From Granulicella sp. (GTDB lineage: Bacteria; Acidobacteriota; Terriglobia; Terriglobales; Acidobacteriaceae), in contig PKWK01000097.1 of the NCBI GenBank assembly GCA_003133205.1, positions 1 through 17,557 of the forward strand: a stretch of DNA of 17,557 nt. Direction: 5' to 3'. Positions 6,580 through 16,756 of the stretch are shown piece after piece. The notes under the pieces are model-generated. The model was given only the letters and a program-made list of their open reading frames with translations. It had not been told where the DNA came from and did not search any database. Within the stretch, counting starts at the first letter, position 1; the number at the start of each line of letters is the position of its first letter. Made by a program: the position numbers and the translations under genes.

Positions 6580-8562
6580 GTGAAGCTGGAGAAATCGATG
6601 CCGATGCGTGGGATACGCATCCCGCGCGATGTGTACCGCGATAAAGTGCTTGGCTGCTGGCTCGGCAAAAACATCGGCGGTACATTGGGGGGACCACTCG
6701 AGGAGAAGTTTGGGCGCGACGAGTTATTCAATGTTTCGTGGTATCCGGACCTCCCCGAGGGGGGCATCCCGAATGACGATCTTGAGCTGCAACTCATCTT
6801 CTTTCAGGCCCTGCAGGATGTCGGCCCGGGCCTCACTGCGCGGAACCTCGCGGATTACTGGCTGGATTGCGTACGCTATAACTTCGACGAGTACGGGCTG
6901 AGCAAGACCAATCTCGTGAAAGGTCTTGTTCCCCCCGTTTCGGGATGGCACAACAACTGGTTTCGGGACTGCATGGGCAGCCCCATCCGCTCGGAGGTCT
7001 GGGCGTGTGTTGCTCCGGGAGCGCCGGAGATCGCGGCCCGTTATGCATTTGAGGATTCCATCTGCGATCACGGCGGGGGCGAGTCGGTGTTCGGCGAGAT
7101 TTTCAATGCGGTGGTGGAGTCATGCGCCTTTGTGGAGAGTGACAAACTCAGGCTTACCGAAGCGGGGCTCAGCGCCATTCCCGCCAGTTCGCTGACCGCA
7201 AAAGCGATCCAGCGGGTCGTCGAGCTCTACCGGGGTGGGGTGGATTGGGTCACCGCACGCAACACCATCAAGGACGAGTTCTATCTGGCGCTCGCGCAGT
7301 ATTCCCCAATCAACATGGGCTTCCAGACCATCGGATTCCTCTACGGCGAGAATTTCGCCGACGCAATCTGCAAAGCGGTCAACTGCGGCTGGGATACCGA
7401 TTGCACCGGCGCCACGGTCGGGGCGATGTTCGGCATATTGCTTGGGGCACGAGGGCTGCCAGATGCCTGGGTCGCACCGCTTCGCGATGAAATCAGCACG
7501 AATCTGCCCAATGGCGGCATTCGTCACCTGCGTGCGCCAACCGATATCCGCGCTTTGACGGACCAGGTGTGCGGAGCCGCTCCCACGGTCCTCCACTACT
7601 GGGGTTCGGATACGGTGCTTGCTGCAGCAGGCTCCGCGCCAGCGCCAGAAGTGGCGCCGCAGTTTCATCTCGATACAGATTGGCTTGCGAGCTATGACCC
7701 TGGCACGATTCGCTGGGATCTAAGCACCCTTCGCTGCGCGCTCCGCTACCACCATCACGCTGCCATCCTTGGCTCGGAACCCGCCGTCTTTACAGTGGAG
7801 TTGGAGAACCCGCATCCGGAGCCTGTTTGCGGAACGATGCAGATCCATCTGCCTGCGCACTGGACGCTGGGCTCAGATGCCGGCTCCGAGGAGTTCAACT
7901 TACCCGGTCAAGGTCGGCTCGCTCGCCAGTACCGCGCGTCTGCTTCGCCTTCTGAGATCTTCGACTCCAATCTCGGCACGATCCAAGTCCGGCTGGACGA
8001 ACGCCCCGCCTTAGAGGCGTTGCCCCTCGTTCTGCTCGGTGGAAACCGATGGCTCGTCTCTCCGGTCGACACCGAAGCCCGTGATGCCGATTCGAGTCGA
8101 GCGGCTCATCGCGGCCTGATGACCTCGTGTCCGACCGGATGGCTGGAGTTCTGGTCGCCCGGGAATGAACTGATGATCGAGCCGATGTTTCAGGGCAGAC
8201 CAGGCGTCATGAAACTGTTGCATTGCATCGAATCGCCTTCGGAGCAGGAGGTCATCATTGGGTTCTCAAACAATAGCCGCATGAAGATGTGGCTCAACGG
8301 CGAGTTCCTGCATGAAACACGGGAGACCACCCCAATCCGTCCAAATCAAGGGAACGGCGGAGGCGACGGTGCAAACTATACGGAGGCCATTCTGAGAAAG
8401 GGAATGAACCAGGTTCTGATTCAACTGGAAAGATTCGATACACCGGTTGAGGCTCACTTCACCTTGGGCAAGCCCGATCGCACCTACTTCAAATGCCTAG
8501 GCCATGCCATTCTGGGATTGAGGCGCTCTCTGCTGCCCTGGGATCGTGAGTCTCTCGCTTGA
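6580..8562 (+). CDS. ADP-ribosylglycohydrolase-fold protein with C-terminal jelly-roll-like extension
   Basis: 660 aa from GTG 6580, with AAGGAGG 5 nt upstream. Residues of about 20-330 match the ADP-ribosylglycohydrolase (DraG/ARH) fold. They include DKVLGCWLGKNIGGTLGGPLE near the N-terminus with E41, an IPNDDLELQL segment (N65, D66, D67), and the hallmark NCGWDTDCTGATVGAMFG at 268-285. The last places D272, D274 and T276 at the second half of the binuclear metal site. The usual TDD of the family is NDD here. Residues of about 380-530 are beta-rich (FTVELENPHPEPVCG). Residues of about 545-640 (RMKMWLNGEFLHE; LRKGMNQVLIQLERF) resemble the sugar-binding or PA14-like jelly rolls appended to glycosidases. 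There is no signal peptide. The gene starts 49 bp after its neighbour. Classic members remove ADP-ribose from proteins. In a sugar operon, and with this extension, hydrolysis of an N- or O-glycosidic bond in a small metabolite is more likely, by inference. Confidence 0.8.
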   Translation: MKLEKSMPMRGIRIPRDVYRDKVLGCWLGKNIGGTLGGPLEEKFGRDELFNVSWYPDLPEGGIPNDDLELQLIFFQALQDVGPGLTARNLADYWLDCVRYNFDEYGLSKTNLVKGLVPPVSGWHNNWFRDCMGSPIRSEVWACVAPGAPEIAARYAFEDSICDHGGGESVFGEIFNAVVESCAFVESDKLRLTEAGLSAIPASSLTAKAIQRVVELYRGGVDWVTARNTIKDEFYLALAQYSPINMGFQTIGFLYGENFADAICKAVNCGWDTDCTGATVGAMFGILLGARGLPDAWVAPLRDEISTNLPNGGIRHLRAPTDIRALTDQVCGAAPTVLHYWGSDTVLAAAGSAPAPEVAPQFHLDTDWLASYDPGTIRWDLSTLRCALRYHHHAAILGSEPAVFTVELENPHPEPVCGTMQIHLPAHWTLGSDAGSEEFNLPGQGRLARQYRASASPSEIFDSNLGTIQVRLDERPALEALPLVLLGGNRWLVSPVDTEARDADSSRAAHRGLMTSCPTGWLEFWSPGNELMIEPMFQGRPGVMKLLHCIESPSEQEVIIGFSNNSRMKMWLNGEFLHETRETTPIRPNQGNGGGDGANYTEAILRKGMNQVLIQLERFDTPVEAHFTLGKPDRTYFKCLGHAILGLRRSLLPWDRESLA

Positions 8563-8613
8563 AATGGAGCGTCGTTTATCGCGGAGCGCGCGCAGCCAGG
8601 ATATGAGACCAAG

Positions 8614-9690
8614 ATGATGCTTGCCTCCGTCGCAACCCAACTCTCGACAGCGGGACTGATCATTGCGGGCGTCATGTCCTGCACCAATGTGCTGATGGAA
8701 GTGGCGCGCAAGAAGGCCGTCACCCAACGATCCCTTCTGCCCGTCATGTTCTGGAGCCACCTGTTTGACGCCCTCGTCTTCGGGCTCGTCCTGCTGGTGC
8801 GGCGTTGGCATACATCGGCAATCACCATCCAGGATGCGGGCAATCTATTCGGAATCATGGGGCTGCACCTTGCGCCGCTTCCCACCTACTGTATCTATCT
8901 CGCGATCGATCTCCTGATCCTCTCCCTCTGCAATTGGCTCTTCTTTCGCGCGCTGCAGGTCTCACCCATGTCCACGTCGGTGCCGTTTCTCGCGTTCACC
9001 TCGGTACTGCTGGTACCTGCAGCCTTCCTCATACTTCGAGAGCTTCCCAGCGCAGCCAAACTGCTCGGCGTTCTCCTCACCATCGTCGGCTCACTCGTCA
9101 TGCACAGAAGGCTCTTCGCCACTGGCTTACTTGCCCCGGTGAAGGCAATCTTTCACGAAACAGGAAGCCGGTACATGCTCACGGTCTCGCTGCTCCTGGC
9201 TATCTCCAGCCCTTTGGATAAGAGGCTTGTGATGATGACAGGAGTGTTCACCCAAAGCTTCGTGTATGGCGTTGGAATGTGTGTCTTCTTTCTTGCCCTT
9301 GCTCTCTCTCATCGCGATCCGCTCTGGTCGGTGCTGAAGTCGGGCCTGCTCTGGATCGCGCTTGCCGGAATTCTGGACGCCATCAGCCTTCTCCTACAGT
9401 ACCAGTCCTATCACTATCTCGATGTCGTCATTGCCGTCAGTATCAAGCGTGCAGGAATCGTGTTATCTGTTCTGTTTGGCTGGCTCTTCTTTTCGGAGCG
9501 CGATCTTGTGAATAAGTTGATCGCCACCTCGGTAATGTTTATCGGTGTCGTCATTCTGTACTTGCCAATCACCGTTCCGCAGGCAGTCGCCGCCGCCGCA
9601 GCGACTCTGTTGGCCATGCTGGTCGCGCTGACATTGACCGGCGACAAGGCGCCACGGAGAAAGCCTGCGGAGTCAGCGGCGCCTAGGTGA
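8614..9690 (+). CDS. DMT/EamA-superfamily inner-membrane transporter
   Basis: 358 aa with ten or eleven hydrophobic segments, at roughly residues 10-30, 43-61, 86-111, 119-140, 146-163, 185-200, 212-233, 246-265, 274-296, 301-320 and 322-345. These form two repeats of about five helices, as in the drug/metabolite transporter superfamily. The second repeat ends with the family-like sequence IKRAGIVLSVLFGWLFFSER. I used ATG 8614. A weak AGGA lies about 12 nt upstream, and the adjacent ATG at 8617 is an alternative. It begins 51 bp after the ADP-ribosylglycohydrolase-like gene, so it is probably co-transcribed. DMT proteins can import or export. In this operon it may bring the periplasmic substrate inward or expel a by-product. 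No MFS or ABC sugar transporter is present in the window. The direction and substrate are unknown. Confidence 0.75.
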   Translation: MMLASVATQLSTAGLIIAGVMSCTNVLMEVARKKAVTQRSLLPVMFWSHLFDALVFGLVLLVRRWHTSAITIQDAGNLFGIMGLHLAPLPTYCIYLAIDLLILSLCNWLFFRALQVSPMSTSVPFLAFTSVLLVPAAFLILRELPSAAKLLGVLLTIVGSLVMHRRLFATGLLAPVKAIFHETGSRYMLTVSLLLAISSPLDKRLVMMTGVFTQSFVYGVGMCVFFLALALSHRDPLWSVLKSGLLWIALAGILDAISLLLQYQSYHYLDVVIAVSIKRAGIVLSVLFGWLFFSERDLVNKLIATSVMFIGVVILYLPITVPQAVAAAAATLLAMLVALTLTGDKAPRRKPAESAAPR

Positions 9691-9846
9691 GGCCAGACCA
9701 TGGGGTTCCTCAAGGTTATTACAGCTAAGGCGCATCCATTCTCCTGGCAACCTGCGTGCGGCCGGATTTTAAGGAGTGTCGATCTAAAGCCTTCTTTTTA
9801 TCGGGAGGGGTTGGGCCGTAGACTTATCTTATCAGCGGAGGCCTAG

Positions 9847-10875
9847 ATGGTATCCATACACGATGTTGCGCGCAGGGCAAAGGTCTCGATTGGGACGGTA
9901 TCCCGCGTTCTCAACGAGAGTCCGCAAGTCACGGTTGCAACCCGAAGGAACGTAAAACGTGCGATCAACGAGCTGGGGTATAGCCCGAACCCCTCGGCAC
10001 GTGCGCTGCGAAGCAACCGAACCCGCCTGATAGCGTTGACCATTCCGGAGCTCACAAACCCGTACTTCGCGGCGATGGTCGAGGGGGTGCAGCACGTTCT
10101 CGCACAGGCACAGTTTCAACTCATCCTGTGCAATGCGGGCGCCGATGACAAGGCAGAGCCGGAGTACCTGGACATGCTCGCGAGACGCCAGGTTGACGGC
10201 CTGATCGTCGCATCGCGACGCTTCTCCGCGGCAACAGAGAGTCAGAAGTATCTACTTTCCCTGGGCAAGAAAGGATTTCCGATCGTCTCCCTTGGTCAGC
10301 GCTTTAACGCAGATCCATTGTACTTCGATTCCATCAGCACGGATACGTCCACGGGAATGCGCGAGGCGATGATGCACCTTCTCGAGGCGGGTCACACCGA
10401 GATCGCCTATTTCGGTGCCCCGGAAGGCATCGCCACGCTTCGCCTCGATACCTATAAAGCTGCGCTGGCTGAACGCGGCATCCGCGTTTCCTCGTCTCTT
10501 ATGTTTCGCGTCGACCCAACGCTCGAGAACGGGTTCAAACTCGCTGAAACCTTGCTAAGACGGCGTCATCGTCCCACCGCGATCATGGCTGTCAACGATA
10601 TCGTCGCCATAGGTGCGTTGATGGCATTTCAAGAACACGGCGTCTCCATCCCCGAAGAGATGAGCATCGTCGGCTTTGACGACGTGCCTCTTGCGTCCAT
10701 CATCCGGCCTCACTTGACGACTGTTTTCCAGCCCAAGTACGAACTGGGGCGCCTTGCCGCGGAACGCCTCCTTGGCAGGCTAGATAAGAGCGTGACCACT
10801 TTTCGCTCTATTTCCCTTTCATCGCGCCTCGTGGTTCGTAGTTCAACGGCACGTGTGCGCCTGAAAAAGCACTGA
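9847..10875 (+). CDS. LacI-family transcriptional regulator
   Basis: 342 aa from ATG 9847, with GGAGG 5 nt upstream. Residues 3-24 form the LacI helix-turn-helix (SIHDVARRAKVSIGTVSRVL). The hinge helix SARALRS carries Leu54, the residue that intercalates at the central CpG of LacI/PurR-type operators. From residue 60 onward a periplasmic-binding-protein-like sensor domain follows (LIALTIPELTNPYFAAMVEG; QVDGLIVASRR; AIMAVNDIVAIGALMAF; MSIVGFDDVPLASIIRPHLT). It is complete and of normal family length. It lies 156 bp after the transporter, last in the cluster, and could be co-transcribed or have its own promoter. I saw no clear operator at its own start. The operator at 1207-1220 is its probable target, with a sugar from the pathway as likely inducer. 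Confidence 0.93.
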   Translation: MVSIHDVARRAKVSIGTVSRVLNESPQVTVATRRNVKRAINELGYSPNPSARALRSNRTRLIALTIPELTNPYFAAMVEGVQHVLAQAQFQLILCNAGADDKAEPEYLDMLARRQVDGLIVASRRFSAATESQKYLLSLGKKGFPIVSLGQRFNADPLYFDSISTDTSTGMREAMMHLLEAGHTEIAYFGAPEGIATLRLDTYKAALAERGIRVSSSLMFRVDPTLENGFKLAETLLRRRHRPTAIMAVNDIVAIGALMAFQEHGVSIPEEMSIVGFDDVPLASIIRPHLTTVFQPKYELGRLAAERLLGRLDKSVTTFRSISLSSRLVVRSSTARVRLKKH

Positions 10876-11102
10876 CATTCCGAACGACGTCATGCTCACA
10901 GTGACGCGGCCCACGCTGGGTTTGCTGATGGAAAGATCCTGTCTGCAGGAAGATTGAACAACGCGAATTCGGCAAACTCCACGCTCAATTTCTCGAATCC
11001 TGTCATCGTTAGCCTCTTGTGCTTCGCCAAAATGCCGGCGGCCTTTAGTTTCATAGCTTTCCATCCTGGCCGCGGGTTGGTGCATCGGGCGACTCCTAAC
11101 CG

Positions 11103-11837
11103 TTAAGACTTGCGATTTCTCGGTCGGATGGAGTTTTGGCGAGGCACAACACACGAAACGATGCCGGCAAGTACACCGACCTTGAGGAAGATGCGGCCAA
11201 ACTCCTCTTGCCGCCGCTGAAGCAGATAGAGCGCTCCTACAGCTGACATCACGAATGCGCCCGTAATCACGGCGCCTGACATGTTGTGCGCGTACTGTAG
11301 CCAAGCCCATGGATTTCCCAGAAGGGCCCAAAAGCTGCTGACCTCATAAAGGCCGTTCGGTAGAATCCTGTATCCCACCGGATGCTGCATCCAAGCGTTC
11401 GCTACGATGATAAAAAAGCCCGATATCCAAGAGCCCAGAAACACAAGGAATGCTGCCGCCCAGTGCCACCATTGAGAGAGCCGCTTTTCGCCGAAGAGAA
11501 ACAAGCCGAGAAAGGCTGATTCAAGAAAAAATGAGAAGATACCCTCCATCGCAAGAGGCATCCCTATGACGCCCCCGGTACGGCGGGAAAATTCCGACCA
11601 GTTTGTTCCGAATTGAAACTCCATTGGGATGCCGGTGACAACTCCCAGGAGAAAGTTGACGGCAAATATCCGGGCCCAGAACCGGGCGGCCACACCGTAT
11701 TTCTCATCCCGCTTCCAGATGGCCATTGTCTTCAGGACGACAATCAGCAGCGCCAGCCCCATGGTTAGCTGAGGAAACAGATAGTGATAGGTAATCGTGA
11801 AGGCGAAATGAATCCGATCGAGCGATAAAGCGTCCAT
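11103..11837 (-). pseudogene. cydA: Cytochrome bd ubiquinol oxidase subunit I, C-terminally truncated
   Basis: The N-terminal half of CydA, read right to left from ATG 11837 with GAGGAGA about 7 nt upstream. The start and first 230 residues look intact: RIHFAFTITYHYLFPQLTMGL with the heme ligand His18, GIPMEFQFGTNWSEF, FFLESAFLGLFLFGEKRLS with the conserved Glu, and YAHNMSGAVITGAFVMS with the second heme-ligand His. After GVLAGIVSCVV the family sequence stops near 11155 and is replaced by about 14 unrelated residues. Full CydA has about 450-520 residues. The Q-loop, the methionine ligand of heme b558 and the later helices are missing, and no cydB follows. This is a deletion or rearrangement scar, and the product cannot be a working oxidase. 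The unrelated sequence to the left holds no identifiable insertion element. Confidence 0.88.
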
Positions 11838-12777
11838 TCACACTTCTCCTCGGGCTGTCTGCGTCATACCAGTCGCAGCTGACCCGGCGCTGCAAGGAGT
11901 ACAGAACTGCCACTAGGGGAAACGGCCAGTTGCCTCACAGTCAGCTACGCTACATCAAGCACAGCATGTCTGGTGATCATCTCTCGCCGTGAAGCTAAGA
12001 ATATACAAACTTTCACTGTAGTGCCTTTCAGTAGAACAATCTATGACTTAAGTCGGCCTTTTGGGATAGCCATACTTGCTCAGCCACCTGATGAAATTCA
12101 CCTCGACTGGCGAGAGCATTGTAGTCGGCCCATCGCGACCGCATTGATTGTCAGAGGTCTCATCCTCTTACTCCTGCCTGCTATCCCTCCCTATATCCGA
12201 GAACTGATCGTGATCTCTCACACGCATGGGTCCAGTCGCTTCTCCCAAATTGGTTGAAACCGCATGACGACGCACCAGCGTTTGGCTCGGTGGGATTGCT
12301 CATCCTCGGCATCATCGTGTACTCCCTGACAAAGAGAGGCGCACTTCGACACCAGGAGATTGGTTGACCGATCGACCATTGTCCGTGCAGGCAGGAAATA
12401 GAGATGGAGAGGGAACAAGGAATGGGTTGTTCGGATAAAGCTTCTAACCGCGCTTAAGCAACACCGAGCCAAACTACACAGGGTCAAGTACGGATGTTCT
12501 ATTGCTTCCGTTCCCAGCAGGGAAGATAACTTGATCATGGTCTCGGCGATGTCGCTCTCTCCGAGATTGCGGAGTTGCCCAGCGCGTGAGAATCGCTTGA
12601 GACATACGTGCCGTCTCGAACAACCTTGGGCCTACGATCCGCTTAGCGCCAGCACCCTGCATCGCAGCACAAGGTCGAAGAGAAGTCTCGCGTTGAAGGG
12701 AAAAGACAAGGTGAAGTGCCAGACGGTTGGATAAATTCTGAGTTTTGAATCTAGCGCTAGAGAACGAGTTATCTCGC
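11838..12777. other. Long intergenic region, probably decayed genes
   Basis: About 940 bp without a convincing intact gene. From 11973 to 12366 the plus strand shows a possible broken small membrane protein in two frames: IATALIVRGLILLLLPAIP in one, and FGSVGLLILGIIVYSLTKRG in another, ending at a TGA near 12366. On the minus strand around 12430-12620 a fragment reading RNLGESDIAETMIKLSSLL looks protein-like but has no start or recognised domain. The remainder shows nothing I can identify. Together with the truncated cydA this suggests an eroding segment. Confidence 0.4.
12750..12761. promoter_or_regulatory. 12-bp perfect palindrome upstream of aceE (candidate operator)
   Basis: TCTAGCGCTAGA is self-complementary and lies 30 bp before the aceE start codon, in an AT-richer stretch that likely holds the promoter. 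A regulator of pyruvate dehydrogenase could bind here. No specific regulator family is identifiable from the site, and a palindrome of this length can occur by chance. Confidence 0.35.
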
Positions 12778-12791
12778 ATGAATACAAAGTT

Positions 12792-12795
<4 letters not shown>
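12778..12795 (+). other. Five-codon mini-ORF overlapping the aceE start
   Basis: ATG AAT ACA AAG TTA TGA encodes MNTKL, and its stop overlaps the aceE ATG in an ATGA junction. The first ten bases, ATGAATACAA, are repeated at the aceE start (12792-12801), so the segment looks like a 14-bp tandem duplication of the initiation site. AGAGAACGAG upstream is better spaced for this ATG than for the aceE ATG, so re-initiation or coupling is possible. Whether it is translated is unknown. Confidence 0.35.
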
Positions 12796-15461
<2,666 letters not shown>

Positions 15462-15479
15462 TCCGTTTTCTAAGTGTCT

Positions 15480-15524
15480 TTTAATCGGGACGTCACGAAG
15501 TGGGTATCGACGACGGGGATTAAA
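15480..15524. repeat. Imperfect inverted repeat between aceE and chdC
   Basis: TTTAATC (15480-15486) pairs with GATTAAA (15518-15524). Inside them CGTC (15491-15494) pairs with GACG (15509-15512), which gives a two-part stem with internal loops. It lies 19 bp past the aceE stop and could end the transcript, but the outer stem is AT-rich and no T-run follows. Confidence 0.3.
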
Positions 15525-15654
15525 CAAAAGGAATGACACAATCTCAGTTTGCCAGCGGGGCTTTCCGATACACCATGATCCGTACATCAGGCATGCCATT
15601 GCTTGAAATCTAGTCGTGGGATACAGCATCCATGTCGAATTGTGCAGGAGCTAC

Positions 15655-16521
15655 GTGGAAAGAAAGGAAACTCGATTGAGTGAACTACCTTCTGCCCCAC
15701 TAACACTTGAAGGTTCAAGCGCGTTACACCAGACGTTCCACTTTGATTGGAGAGCCTGGCGCCGCCTATCTACGCCCGAACGTGAACGAATTAGCGACGA
15801 AGCCACGAAATTGTTGGGATTGTTGGAGCGCGGATCATGCGATGATCGATCGAACGGTTCTGCTGTGTATTCCCAAATAGGTCACAAAGGTGATCTTTTG
15901 ATGATTCATTTCCGCGAGTCAATCATTGACTTAAATCGTACCGAATTGGCGCTGGCTCAGATGGAACTGCATGATTTTATGGAAGTAACATCCTCCTATC
16001 TTTCAGTGGTTGAATTCGGATTATACGAGTCTTCGACGAAGACCTATGCTGCGCTGGACGCCGAGGGACATAAGCCGCATACACCTGAATGGGAGTCTGC
16101 CATCCAAGCCGTTGTATCGAGGCAAACCAGTGCTATGGCGGGTCGCCTTCGTCCGGTGATCCCCGATGCGACGTACGTTTGCTTTTACCCCATGGATAGG
16201 AGGCGTGGCGAGCAAGTGAACTGGTATACGCTATCGATGCTCGACCGGCAGCGCATGATGCGGGAGCATTCCGCTATTGGACGGCGCTATGCAGGCGAGG
16301 TTCGGCAGATCATTACCGGCTCTATCGGATGGGACGATTGGGAATGGGGAGTGGATTTGTTCGCCGAGGATCCTCTGGTTTTCAAAAAGCTTATCTATGA
16401 AATGCGCTTTGATCAAGCGAGCGCTATGTATGCAGAATTTGGAGCTTTCCATCTTGGGATAAGGCTACCCTCTGCGGAACTTGGGAAATGGCTAATGGGG
16501 GACTTGAGGCGTCCAGAATGA
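15655..16521 (+). CDS. chdC: Coproheme decarboxylase / chlorite-dismutase-family heme enzyme
   Basis: ChdC (HemQ) performs the final step of the coproporphyrin-dependent heme pathway, converting coproheme to heme b with peroxide. The C-terminal half carries the family signature: FYPMDRRRG with the catalytic Tyr178, NWYTLSMLDRQRMMREHSAIGRRYAG with the proximal heme ligand His205, ITGSIGWDDWEWGVDLFA, and EMRFDQASAMYAEFGAFHLG. The Tyr-to-His spacing of 27 residues equals that of Gram-positive ChdC (Tyr145/His172). The Lys found four residues after Tyr in those enzymes is Arg here. I preferred GTG 15655 because AGGAG lies 4 nt upstream. TTG 15676, behind AAAGGAAA, starts closer to the conserved PLTLEG, and GTG 15616 lacks a ribosome binding site; both share the frame. 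It lies about 190 bp after aceE on the same strand. Confidence 0.9.
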   Translation: MERKETRLSELPSAPLTLEGSSALHQTFHFDWRAWRRLSTPERERISDEATKLLGLLERGSCDDRSNGSAVYSQIGHKGDLLMIHFRESIIDLNRTELALAQMELHDFMEVTSSYLSVVEFGLYESSTKTYAALDAEGHKPHTPEWESAIQAVVSRQTSAMAGRLRPVIPDATYVCFYPMDRRRGEQVNWYTLSMLDRQRMMREHSAIGRRYAGEVRQIITGSIGWDDWEWGVDLFAEDPLVFKKLIYEMRFDQASAMYAEFGAFHLGIRLPSAELGKWLMGDLRRPE

Positions 16522-16527
16522 TTTGCA

Positions 16528-16551
16528 AGGTGGGGTGATTCTAGTCCACCT
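16528..16551. terminator. Weak hairpin between convergent chdC and metH
   Basis: AGGTGG (16528-16533) and CCACCT (16546-16551) form a six-pair stem with a 12-nt loop, seven bases past the chdC stop. There is no T-tract on either side. The position between convergent genes fits a terminator, but the structure is weak. The rest of 16552-16756 shows nothing recognisable. Confidence 0.25.
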
Positions 16552-16756
16552 CCTCGTCTAGGCAATCTCGTCGGTACTGCAGAATCGATAGATTGCTTGG
16601 CGCGATATCACGCAGCGTGCTCCTGATGCCGGCAAGCGCCACCAACGATGAGCCGATCGAACAGGCTCACACAATTGTCAATTACGTGTCTCGAAAGGTT
16701 CCGGAGCACAGATTCCCTTGAGTCCAGATGGCCACTAGCGGCCCCAGGTCCGGATG

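Noticed and set aside
10896..11054. A 52-codon minus-strand frame starting MKLKAAGILAKHKRL, between lacI and the cydA remnant
   Set aside because: It looks mildly protein-like but has a weak ribosome binding site and no recognised family, and it lies in a rearranged segment. Not enough to call a gene.
10843..11331. A 162-codon minus-strand open frame overlapping the cydA remnant
   Set aside because: It overlaps clear CydA coding sequence in another frame, and its arginine- and cysteine-rich sequence is a shadow.
12531..12734. A 67-codon plus-strand open frame before aceE
   Set aside because: Basic, low-information translation without a ribosome binding site or a family match. It lies in the decayed region.
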